From NCBI RefSeq assembly GCF_031877795.1, contig NC_133935.1:72930303-72994302 (forward strand): 64,000 nt of DNA, given 5' to 3'. The notes beneath the pieces were generated by a model. That model was not told the DNA's origin. It saw only the letters and a program-made list of their open reading frames with translations, and did not search any database. Source of the stretch: Strix aluco (taxonomy: Eukaryota; Chordata; Aves; Strigiformes; Strigidae). Position numbers and translations under genes: made by a program. Below, one piece after another: positions 38,301 through 46,560 of this stretch (positions within the stretch are counted from its first letter, which is position 1; every line of letters begins with the position of its first letter).

Positions 38301-40052
38301 TCCTTTTGGAGCCCCGTAGGCCAGACTCACCCCAGCTACGCAATAGGAAAGCTGGAGCCATACTGTCTATCCAAAGCCACACAGAAACAGTCAGAGCCGT
38401 AGCTGCTTTCTGGGTAATTCTGAGCAAAGGTATCTGTGGATCTGAACAGGAAAATAATGTCTTGTAGAATTTCCAAAGACAGATCCTCTTTTCTGAAGGC
38501 TCTGCCAGCCCCAGAGCTGGAGTCTCAACTGTTTGAGAGACCAGGACTTCTTTCACAATGGGTCTGAATGCACTGAAAGTCTGAGAATAGTCTTTCTATG
38601 TTTTGCATCCCTATCACACCAGAAAGTAAACCTGGCACTTTAATCCTGAATGAAACGGGAATACTACATTCAGATTTTATAATGACACAGAATAAGACAA
38701 TCCCATATTGTCATTTATAAGGTCACTGGGATAAACCAAAGAATGCTGAAGTAACTTCTGGTGTTGAGAAATCCTTAAGGCACCCTTCACCAAAGTAAAG
38801 TTCTCATGAAGGATGGTGCTATACTACAAGAAAGTAATTTTTAAGCACTTGTTGTTTTCCTGCTAATTACAACATAAAAACAACTCACCTGCTTTCTCAG
38901 GCACTGGAAGTTACATCAACAGAATTATTTCATCAGCTCTTAGAGATTATTTTATATAGAGTAATCCTTTAATTATTAACAGTGCAATTCAGGAAACGTA
39001 GCAAAGTACTACAGATCCTTCTGATATTTACTTATACACTACAAGTGGTGTAATGACTTCAAAGGCTTATCTGTAGATTGCAATTGCTTCTTGTACTTTT
39101 TATTCAACTGAGTTTCAGGCACAATTGCATGAGAGAGATTTTTGTCCTCTATTTCAAACTAACTGCTAGCAGTTTCCGATCTAACTGCAAACAATTCCAA
39201 CAGTCCAATAGATGAAGTCACTATTTCCAGATCAGGCTACCTCTAACCCAACCCAACCTAAAGGCAATTTTCTGTTCACATACATATAGAAAAAGGTACT
39301 TCTTACAGCTACAGCTTTTTTAGAGAAGCTCAAGTGATTAATACAGACAGTATAACCACATGCCCTGGTGTAAAGTGTTCTTCAAAGGGCTTTCCTTACT
39401 CTTAAAATCAACTACACCTTCAAGACAAAAAGCTTTAGAAAGCTGTTCTTCATCCTGATGCTTAACTTAGCCAGCTCTCGGACAGCTCTGGAGAATGTTT
39501 TTCCTCTTTTATGAAAGCATAGCCTTGAATCCCACCTGCATTTCAGTTCATGCTGCCACAGTCTCACCCAGAAACCTGACACAGACAAAAGGGCTTAGTG
39601 AAACAACACATGAGAAAGTTTTATTACAGCCTTGGCACAGTGCACTTCCAGTCGTATAATTGGTTAGAAGTTTTTTACGGTGAACCTTTATATTGGCTTG
39701 AGTCTCAACAGTTTCAGAGAAAGATCTCCCTTCAGATGAGTGAATGCATCTATTTGGGTAAGATACTGTGTTCACTTGAAGGAGATGAGCTCTTTCAGTC
39801 CACAAAAGAAAACAAGAAACCAAGATTGGCTAGTTTCAAATTCATACAGACACCTGTCTTCCTCCTATTGAAGTTTCTATTCCCAGAGCATGCTAGACTG
39901 AGCTAACAGCCAACATGAATCACATCAGCATCTCAGTAAGGCCTACCTGTGCCTCCGCTTGCTGAAGTCTCCACATAGCTTTCTGGAACCTTTGGAAAGG
40001 CATCCAACTCTTTCATCAAATTCAAGGTCTTCTTCCGATTCAGTCGCCTCAT
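20245..40052 (-). CDS. ERGIC2: ERGIC2, ER-Golgi intermediate compartment protein 2 (complete coding region, 13 coding exons)
   Basis: All 13 coding exons were assembled by hand from GT-AG junctions, every phase fits, and the joined frame is 377 codons plus stop, the usual length of vertebrate ERGIC2. The start (MRRLNRKKT) and end (GHTSNHLPL...NSTH) are family-typical, and sequence is very close to the human protein throughout. Family knowledge: ERGIC2 cycles between ER, ERGIC and cis-Golgi with ERGIC3 and ERGIC1, assisting cargo transport. Visible topology: a short cytosolic N-terminus, a first membrane segment at about residues 34-53, a large lumenal domain with a possible N-glycosylation site (NFS, residue 212), a second membrane segment at about 312-334, and a cytosolic tail. 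No stop or frameshift interrupts it. The 5' non-coding exon lies in a CpG island, so broad housekeeping expression is likely. Confidence 0.97.
21089..21168 (-). CDS. ERGIC2: ERGIC2 exon 13
   Basis: An 80-bp exon covering the end of the second membrane segment and the start of the tail (residues 330-356, ILHGFGRFVAEV). It has a TTTCAG acceptor and a GTAAGA donor, and starts with the two bases completing Gly330. Confidence 0.96.
21740..21769. repeat. (TG)n(TA)n microsatellite
   Basis: An interrupted TG tract runs into a TA tract in ERGIC2 intron 12, between exons 12 and 13. Confidence 0.85.
22037..22199 (-). CDS. ERGIC2: ERGIC2 exon 12
   Basis: The largest coding exon (163 bp, residues 276-329). 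It holds the end of the lumenal domain (VINHAAGSHGVSGIF) and most of the second membrane segment (FWQFLVRLCGIIGG). Flanked by TTTCAG and GTAACT. Confidence 0.97.
25789..25886 (-). CDS. ERGIC2: ERGIC2 exon 11
   Basis: A 98-bp exon, residues 243-275, lumenal (NQMFQYFITIVPTKLHTY). Flanked by TTCTAG and GTAAGT. Confidence 0.97.
27083..27181 (-). CDS. ERGIC2: ERGIC2 exon 10
   Basis: A 99-bp exon, residues 210-242, lumenal, with the conserved YNFSHRIDHLSFGE block and a potential N-glycosylation site (NFS). Flanked by TTTCAG and GTAAGT. Confidence 0.97.
28145..28200 (-). CDS. ERGIC2: ERGIC2 exon 9
   Basis: A 56-bp exon, residues 191-210, lumenal (AIPHPRGHAHLAALV). Flanked by TTTAG and GTAAGT. Confidence 0.96.
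28345..28376. repeat. (AT)n microsatellite
   Basis: Two AT tracts separated by GTTTAA lie in ERGIC2 intron 8, about 150 bp upstream of exon 9 on the transcript. Confidence 0.85.
29882..29904. repeat. T23 homopolymer (A23 on the ERGIC2 sense strand)
   Basis: An uninterrupted run of 23 T on the plus strand, starting 27 nt inside ERGIC2 intron 8 from the exon 8 donor. It is the longest homopolymer I noticed in the window. Confidence 0.95.
29931..30026 (-). CDS. ERGIC2: ERGIC2 exon 8
   Basis: A 96-bp exon, residues 159-191, lumenal (CRIHGHLYVNKVAGNFHIT, a conserved block of the ERGIC/Erv family). Flanked by AACAG and GTATGT. Confidence 0.97.
31522..31623 (-). CDS. ERGIC2: ERGIC2 exon 7
   Basis: A 102-bp exon, residues 125-159 (MLQLIQSRLQEEHSLQDVIF), a probably helical lumenal segment. 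Flanked by TTTAG and GTAAGA. Confidence 0.97.
32358..32398 (-). CDS. ERGIC2: ERGIC2 exon 6
   Basis: A small 41-bp exon, residues 112-125 (VVFDLSPQQKEWQ). Flanked by TTTCAG and GTAAAG. It is too short to stand out as an open frame, but phase and protein match place it securely. Confidence 0.96.
33257..33289. repeat. Perfect inverted repeat, 13-bp arms, 7-nt loop
   Basis: TATTAGAGAATGT is followed after CATTATT by its exact reverse complement. It lies in ERGIC2 intron 5 and could fold into a hairpin on either strand. Confidence 0.95.
33891..33961 (-). CDS. ERGIC2: ERGIC2 exon 5
   Basis: A 71-bp exon, residues 88-111 (VGADVLDLAETMVASADG), lumenal. Flanked by AATAG and GTAAGT. Confidence 0.97.
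34801..34834. repeat. Direct repeat, 15 bp twice with 4-bp spacer
   Basis: ATGCCATCAAGATCA occurs at 34,801-34,815 and again at 34,820-34,834, separated by CTAC. It lies in ERGIC2 intron 4, about 90 bp from the exon 4 donor. No known function. Confidence 0.9.
34927..34973 (-). CDS. ERGIC2: ERGIC2 exon 4
   Basis: A 47-bp exon, residues 72-88 (KLRINIDITVAMRCQ), the start of the lumenal domain. Flanked by TTCCAG and GTAAGT. The exon itself begins TAAGT, which can mislead gene finders, but phase shows that its T ends a serine codon. Confidence 0.96.
36946..37054 (-). CDS. ERGIC2: ERGIC2 exon 3
   Basis: A 109-bp exon, residues 36-72. It carries the first membrane segment (SLIAFTTIAFLTIMEF) and the following YRDTWMKYEYEVDKDF block typical of the family. 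Flanked by CTCAG and GTAATT. Confidence 0.97.
37265..37500 (+). mobile_element. Ancient CR1-type LINE 3' fragment in ERGIC2 intron 2
   Basis: The plus-strand text reads through the CR1 3' tail in order: 'aagaacttcttgcattaag', 'tattagaatgatggggaggttgtgaaatc', 'ttaagaacaggctaaat', 'cagggatggtctaggcaaac' and an ending near 'aagtcccttcaagcct'. It is a decayed, truncated copy, antisense to ERGIC2. Boundaries are approximate. Confidence 0.75.
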
Positions 40053-40092
40053 CTTCAGCACACTCCTCCACCTCCTCCTTCATATATTCCCT
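39947..40092 (-). CDS. ERGIC2: ERGIC2 exon 2 (first coding exon, with 40 bp of 5' UTR)
   Basis: The exon runs from a CAG acceptor at 40,093-40,095 to a GTAGGC donor. The start codon is at 40,050-40,052 and residues 1-35 follow (MRRLNRKKTLNL). This start is chosen because it gives the family N-terminus, and its context has A at -3. An earlier ATG at 40,081-40,083, 31 nt upstream and out of frame, has T at -3, a weak context. Confidence 0.95.
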
Positions 40093-41431
40093 CTGATTTG
40101 AGAATACAATGTTGTAATTAAAAGACACAAACAATAATGCTCAAACCAACTGGCTATAATTATAAAGCAATAAGGCGGCAATTAAAACTTAAGAAATATG
40201 TTTTCAAGAAACACATGCTAGACAACTGGATGGTCACTCTTGCTTCAAGGAAACTGTTAAAATTGGCCTGGATACCGCTGCTTACATTCCAGCCATATCC
40301 AGCACATCCACCATTTAATTACTATGATTAATTTATTTCTCAATTAAATTCTTATTGGCATTGTATATATTGAATTTTAAATCAAAAAGACCAAACTCGG
40401 TCCTGAAGTAAGCTTGCTAAACAGACCTGACAATGCATGGAAGTCACTGCCTTAGCAGGGAATATCTAATAAGCTGCATAAACTCGGGAGGATGTCAGAC
40501 TGCTCTGGGCTCCTATAGCCAGCCAATGTGGGCACGTGCTATACACTAAAGGGAGAAAAAAAAAGTGCATTTCGCATTTTTACAGCTGTAGAATTTTACA
40601 GTCATAATAAAGTCAGCAGGTTTTTTCCCCTATAAAAATGCCCCCCAAAGCAAATTAAGTATCAAATCCTAGCTCCATCCTTCAGAATCCTTTTTGTGCA
40701 TGACATGATCTCTGTTCCGCTTGGAGCTGTTGATATGTTAAGCAGCAGGATGCTCAGAGAAGCAGCCTGCCCAAGAAATACTGTCTTAAAACTGTTTCCA
40801 AATCATGCAAATATGCTCACAAGCCAGTCCCGCCAATATGCTGCATGTTTTAACAAGTTGGCGCTGCTGTTTCCCTTCTGAGGAAACGCTGCACTTTGCC
40901 CAGAATTTCTGAAGCTACAAAAACCATCGTGCATTTACTGTATTCTGAGAATACGTCATATTATCATCCCCTATTTAAAGATATCAAGGCAGGGAAGCTA
41001 ACCTATGCTGCCAACATGCGAGACGCTCCTCACCATGGTCTTGTAGAAAAAGCTGTTAACTCCCCCGTTTCAAGAGCACATCAAGTCTCCAGCGTGGCCT
41101 AGTGAAATTACTCAAGAGCTATTCCCTGCTCTGCCCCTCCCCAGTGCTGAGCAGGCTTTGCACTGTGCAATAACAAAGGAATAGGCTTTACTGGAAAAGG
41201 AGGTTCACACATGAAGAATCGCTATCTATGCCTGCAATTTCCTCACTACACAAATTTGCTTCAAATCTCGGTGAGAAGACACAGACTCTGCATTTGGCAG
41301 GAGCATCAGTCAAGTCAGCCTGCAGGGACCAACAAAAAGATACTGTGTGTGTGGCAGAGGAATCAAAGTAACCACAGTTAAAGTGGGCAGAGAAGATGGG
41401 TGCTGGAACTGAAGTTCAGTTATACAGCATC

Positions 41432-41449
41432 AAAAAAAAAAAAAAAAAA
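41432..41449. repeat. A18 homopolymer
   Basis: A run of 18 A in ERGIC2 intron 1. No retrocopy is visible ahead of it. Confidence 0.9.
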
Positions 41450-42400
41450 TCAGGGAAGCAAGGTCCTGTCCTTACTACACCACATAACTGTGTTTTAAGG
41501 AATTGTCTCAGCTCCACTCAGAATAGCTTAAGAAAAAGTTGGAAAACTTAGGAGCACAGATATGGCAAAGCAGCTGCTTGGACACAATGACTGGAGCCAT
41601 AACAAGGGAACGCCAGACGGGGTTGCCTGTATCCCCCCACAGACAGCACTGAAGTCAACTTGGCATCGTTTCATTCTATCACATGTGCAGAAGCACATCA
41701 TAAAGGGGTACGAGATAAGCTTAAAGAGCTGGAGGGCACTTTACTAAGAAACTTTCTAAACCATCCTGTATCCGTGGGTATGTGGATTTTCTGTTATTTA
41801 GCTAGAAGCATTCAACTTGTTCGTTCGGTTTTTTTAATCTCAAATATACAGACTCACTCCCTGTTACAAACTGAGACATCTGGCACCTTCCTCCCTGTCC
41901 AATCTCAACATACATACCCCAAACACCAAGTATAAAATTAGGAATCAACTGCTAAGAAAGTAATGCATTATGAACCCAAGAGCCAACCACGTTAAAGAAA
42001 ATTATTATTACAAGCTAAAGAAAATAAAAAGCACAGTGCCGGCGCCACTAGAGACCAGAGCACCCGCCCGAAGCGACACACAACCCGGACCCACCGGAGG
42101 GGCTCGGGCAGTTTTCGTTTACTCGGCCAACTTGGAAGCGAAGCTGTTACGGGCGCCGGTGCCCGCCTGAACACCCACGTCCCCGCCCGCGGCGCGGACC
42201 CACGCCCGAATCCCCTCCCGAGGGCCTCGCACCCAGCGCCGGCCGGGCGGCCGACCCCCGCCCGGCTGCCCACGCCAAGGGAGGCCCCGGGAGGCGGCCG
42301 GCAGCTCGGTGCCCAGACGCCCGTGAGGGCCACGGCGCTCCCGGTCGCCGCGCTGAGGCGGACGCAGGCCCGCAGCCAAGCACCGGGCAGCGGCCGCGGG

Positions 42401-42440
42401 ACGGGACGGGACGGGACGGGACGGGACGGGACGGGACGGG
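42401..42440. repeat. Pentanucleotide repeat (ACGGG)8
   Basis: Eight perfect ACGGG units, preceded by GCGGG, give nine GGG runs spaced by two bases on the plus strand. The array lies in the first 80 bp of ERGIC2 intron 1. The G-rich strand is the template strand for ERGIC2. Confidence 0.95.
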
Positions 42441-42479
42441 ACAGGCCGCGCCGGCCTCCTCGCCCCCGCCCTCCCCTAC

Positions 42480-42600
42480 CTCTTGCTTCTCTCGCCGTTA
42501 CCCAGCGCCGCGGGCGAGGCCGGAGAGCGGAGGGAAGCCGCAACGCCCTGCTCGGCACACGCCTCGCTGACCATGGCAGCGCGCGTGGCGGGGCGGGCTC
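42480..42600 (-). other. ERGIC2: Probable ERGIC2 exon 1 (5' UTR, TSS side approximate)
   Basis: On the minus strand the sequence GAGAAGCAAGAG is followed by GTAGGG, a good donor, at the edge of the CpG island. ERGIC2 needs a 5' non-coding exon because exon 2 starts at an acceptor 40 bp upstream of the start codon. The higher-coordinate end is a guess placed below the NRF1-like sites. An ATG at 42,572-42,574 would open a 35-codon upstream frame that ends just inside exon 2. Confidence 0.6.
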
Positions 42601-42670
42601 GCTCCGCCACCGACGCCCGGCGGCGGCGGGAGGCACGGGCCGACGGGAGCGGCGGCGGCGCCCCGCCCGC

Positions 42671-42680
42671 GCGCATGCGC
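42671..42680. promoter_or_regulatory. NRF1-type site GCGCATGCGC
   Basis: A perfect palindromic match to the NRF1 core motif, about 100 bp upstream of the likely ERGIC2 exon 1. NRF1 sites are common in CpG-island housekeeping promoters. Confidence 0.7.
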
Positions 42681-42690
42681 GCCGCCCCAC

Positions 42691-42700
42691 GGGCATGCGC
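42691..42700. promoter_or_regulatory. Second NRF1-like site GGGCATGCGC
   Basis: A one-mismatch copy of the NRF1 core, 20 bp from the perfect site (start to start). Pairing of the two strengthens the promoter reading. Confidence 0.55.
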
Positions 42701-43050
42701 CGCCCGCCGCCGCGGCCCCGGGCAGCGGGGAGGAGCCGGTCGGCGACCGGGCGAGCGGGACGGAGCAAGCAGCAGCACGAGCATACCGAAACCGGGGAAG
42801 CCGTCCCCCGCCCGCACGGCCTGTGGGGGGCGCGGCGCCCCCCGCTGCCAGCCCCGGCCGCAGAGCGGGGCCCGGAGCCGCGGGGCCCGTGCGGAACGCG
42901 GGGTGCAGCTCCGCCCCGCTCCGCGCACACAGCCGCAGAGGGTCCTGCGGGTGTCCGGGGCTGTCGGGAGCTGCCGCTGCCTGCGGCGCCGGAGCCACCG
43001 AGGCCCGAACGGTCAGAGAGAGGGACGTAGGGCTCCGAGGGGGGACGGGT

Positions 43051-45499
43051 ATCGACAGTGATCGTTCGGGGATGTACATCGAGTATCTTCAAAAGCAAAC
43101 TGGAAAAGCACCGTAACCTGGCCTGCAGGGGTAACACTGTTTTAGGCACTAAGGTCAGAAAAGCACGCAATGTTTGAGAAGGGGCAGTATCATCTCTTAG
43201 GTTAACTATGGGGGAAAGACTTTAAGATAGTGGCTATTCTATATATATATATGTATGTTGGGTGGGTGGGGAAAAAGATTTTCAGCTCACAAGCCGGTCG
43301 TCAGACCCGAAGTGAAAAAAGTAATAGTCTCATTTATGCCCCAAATCTCTGTTCTTTTCCCTGTGTTGGTAGAGCTCATAAAAAGACACTGCATCTCAGC
43401 ACAAACCTTACCCTGTAGTAACAGCAATGTTAGTTTATCTCCAGATTTTTTCCTTGTAATTGCAGCAATTCATTCTCTATGCTGGTGTCCCCTGTGGCCC
43501 TTACAAGTGCACTGGTACCAACACAGACTTACAAAGTCCATTATCATGGGGTTACATTATGCTGCTGCCACCGTGCCCGCAAGTTCAGGAGTAGCTGAGC
43601 CAATCCAGACATCCTCCTACAGCCTAAAGGGGAGCTCTCCGATACGTTTCGGGAAGTATTAACATTCTAGGTGACATCAAAAGTATTCAAGGAAAAGTGC
43701 TTCATGTAAGATTTTCTAAAAAAAAAAAAAAAAAAAATTATACCAAACATTTACATTCATAGATCAAAAAAGAGACTGAAGACTCTAGTATTTTTTGACG
43801 AGGCAAGCAAACAAAGCCCACACCCCAGAAACACAGAAAGCAATGAGTTCCACAGCATTAATACAGATTTACTCTTTTTAATAGTTTAGAGGAAAAAGTA
43901 GATCCATGACAAAAGAGTTTCAAGTAGCATGCCAAAGTATATACAATTTCAAGAAAAAAACTGTCTACAGCATTTGAGGACAAAAGGAACCTGAAGATGA
44001 GAAAGTAGTACAAACAGATCCAAAGAGTATTTTGTGCTTTTTAGGGCTAGGCAGACAGTGGGTTTCAAGGAAGGAAAGAAGATACAGCAACATGCCAATG
44101 TTCTCACTGAATTCTGATGAGCCTGTTTTGATCATTTTGACAACTAATAACAACTGGATCAGAGAGTCAGAAAGAAAAAGGGGGAGGGAGAATTATAATA
44201 CGAGAGGTAAATAATGAGGCAAAAAATATGTTTATGTGTACATTTGTTCTCTCAGAAACAGCAGACAGCTTTAGCTGCAGCACTTAAAGCTCTAATATGG
44301 ACATGCCAATGGTTGTAGGGTGTAATTCAGCAGCCAGGGATTTTGCTGGCTAAGCCCTATTTTCCCTTGAAATGCTCTCAGCCGTGAGGCCTGGAAAGAG
44401 CAACCAATAGATCTGGTTATTAGCTGTGCATCAGAGATGCTCAACAGATGTTCTCACTGGCTATGAACTGAAGCAATCCAATCTGCTCACAGACAACACG
44501 AAATCGTTACTGTCTACGACATACTAATGGTATTAGTGCTCAACGCTGCACTGAGATGCCTCTTACGGAAGAGAAGTGGCAAGGGACAAAACTGCTTGCA
44601 GCTTTGCACCATTAGAGTCATATATTTAACTACAGATGTCTCTATAGGATTTTATGAGGGAAAACACAGTAAACATTTTTCAGCAGTTAAGAAAAATGGA
44701 GAAAATTATAGAATGATAACACTTTGCATTATACTGACGGTATATATTCAGCTGTGCTAAAGCAACATAACAGTGATCATTCTGCATCTACCAAATATCA
44801 GACTATTCCAGTTCAAACTGTGCTTCTTTCCTTATGCACCTGCGTGCTTGTTTTCTGCTCTCCTGATCGCACCTCAGTGGTGGCAGCCTATTGAGCCCCT
44901 GCCAAATTACCTTCAGGAGCCTGAAGGGAGCAGGGAAGGAAGAAGAAATCCAGCTGAAAACTGCAAGGCACGCAGGTGAGCCAAGGGGCTGCCCCTCAAC
45001 TGCTGCTTTGCACACGATTGTTTCACTACAGTATTTAACAGGATCCCAAAGCACCCTGAGACTTGACTGCAGTCATCTGTGTAAAAACACAACTATCTTG
45101 CCAAAAAACTCAGCAGTTCTTAACACTGGTGATTTATTAAGTCCCTTGATGTGTGCAGAGAGGGGAAACCACATAAGATGTCTCATCTCCGTACAGTTTA
45201 GCAAACCACAAATGAAGCAGGACAGAAAAAGAAAAAATCCCCAGGCGCGTTAGGCTATGAAGCACATTGATATCAAAGACAGTAACAGAGATGATGATAG
45301 ACCAAACAAGGAGCAAATGCAAACATGCACAGATTCCCCACCTGCGCTTCAACACACTTCAGTGTTAACATGCTGTAAACCATATGCAAGATACACAAAA
45401 TTTAAAAGCCGGCTAAAGCTTTTCGAGACTAAATCCAAGCCCCCATCATTTGCTGCTGCTTACAGTCGCCTGCACAGGTGTTTCACGACGGCTGAAAAG
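43051..45499. other. Inter-island stretch without recognisable gene
   Basis: AT-rich DNA between two CpG islands. It holds an AT/GT microsatellite near 43,241-43,260 and a run of 20 A at 43,718-43,737. Open frames are short and lack domains. No splice-supported exon was found. Confidence 0.5.
43718..43737. repeat. A20 homopolymer
   Basis: A run of 20 A after TTTTCT. I looked for a processed transcript copy ahead of it and saw none. Confidence 0.9.
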
Positions 45500-46560
45500 G
45501 CATTTTGGAACGGTTAGCGATAAAGGGCGACAGAAACGGGCCGGGTAGCAGGAGTGTCTGGGGGTCGGCCGTCCCTCGGCCGGGAGAACCCGGGGCGGTG
45601 CGGCGGGAGGGAGGCGGCGGGGAGGGGATGGAAGCAGCACGGAGGGAGTGAGGCGTGAAGGGGGCTGGAGGGAGAGAGCCGCTTTACCGGAGAGTAGAGG
45701 CATCGAGGTGGCATTTAGGAAGAATGAGGAGGAGGAAATACAAGTGCAGAAGAGCAAATATGGAGATGAGGGGATGGGAGTGGCTGGAAAGGGTGGTGGG
45801 GGGAAGCAAATCAGTCCTGGGGGCCCGAGGGGTGAGGACTGGGAGGGGGTAGATAGGCGCGGGGGGAGGACGGGAGAGCGAGGGGCGGCCGCAGGGGCGG
45901 TGAGGGGTGGCCGTGAGGGGGAGCGGGCGGCGGGGCCGCCGCCGGGCGCCCCAACGCGGCGATGGCGGTGGGAGGTCCCCTCGGCCAATGGGAAGGACCC
46001 ACGCTGCAGGAACCGGAGCGACGAGGCTGCGGGAGGCGGCAGCTGGCGGGCCCGGGCCGGGCGCTGCCGGGAGGCGGGCGCTGCCGGCCCCTGCCCCGGA
46101 GCCGCTCTCTCGGTTGCCCGCGTCGGTCCTGTGCCGCGGTCCCGCTCAGGGCGGCGCTGGGTGAACCGCGGGCCTTCGCAGAGCGGGGCCGGGGCGCTGC
46201 CGCTCCCGCCGCTTTACCTCGGGGGCGGCTGTGTCTGACGCCCGCCCCTCAGGCGGCGGAGCTGTTCGGTCACTGGAGGATTTCTGCGTTCACACGTCCC
46301 CCGCGTTAGCTATTGCTTAAAACCGGTTTGTAGAGTCACGGGTTGCCACACGCCGGTGGCTGCTGCCGTAAGTCGCCCGGTGCCGATCAGCCCGCGGGAG
46401 GCGCAGGGCTGGCGGCGGCCGGTCCCGGGGCCGCCGGGAGGCGGGCGCCAGCCGAGGAGCGGGAACCCGCCGACCCACCCCCGCCATCGCAGCGGCGGCT
46501 CCCGCGGCCCAGGCGCCGTTTCCTTGCCCCAGGCCTGGGCGGGGCCGCGGTGCCTCTGTG
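45500..46560. promoter_or_regulatory. Second CpG island, orphan promoter candidate
   Basis: About 1 kb of CpG-dense DNA roughly 3 kb upstream of the ERGIC2 island. On the plus strand it has a G-rich region at 45,790-45,950, a GCGATGGCGG word resembling YY1 at about 45,957-45,966, a CCAAT box at 45,985-45,989 and a strong donor GCC|GTAAGTC at about 46,372. No known protein gene starts here. It may serve a non-coding RNA, a far upstream 5' exon of LAMB4, or an alternative ERGIC2 promoter. Confidence 0.7.
45985..45989 (+). promoter_or_regulatory. CCAAT box in second island
   Basis: GGCCAATGGG fits an NF-Y-type CCAAT element. It lies just after a YY1-like GATGGCGG word, inside the CpG island, on the plus strand. 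Confidence 0.45.

Larger units (their letters stand above)
42030..43050. promoter_or_regulatory. ERGIC2: CpG island, ERGIC2 promoter region
   Basis: About 1 kb of very GC-rich, CpG-dense DNA stands out from AT-rich flanks. It contains the splice donor of a minus-strand 5' exon at 42,480, two NRF1-like sites and a pentamer array. Long open frames (up to 392 codons) across it are composition artefacts. Confidence 0.85.

Noticed and set aside
42323-43061. Plus-strand frames of 192-235 codons in the same island
   Set aside because: These are composition artefacts of stop-poor GC-rich DNA; overlapping frames and pentamer translation (repeating G/T/R/D) show no coding signature.
41992-43170. A 392-codon minus-strand open frame over the ERGIC2 CpG island
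   Set aside because: It is R/A/G/P-rich with no domain, equally long frames occur on the other strand, and its extent follows the GC-rich island where stops are rare. It also crosses the ERGIC2 exon 1 donor.
43680-43740. A20 run as the tail of a processed retrocopy
   Set aside because: The preceding sequence has no mRNA-like open frame or recognisable gene and no flanking direct repeats.
45446-46309. Frames of 115-196 codons over the second island
   Set aside because: They are P/R/G-rich on both strands without known domains; the island explains them.
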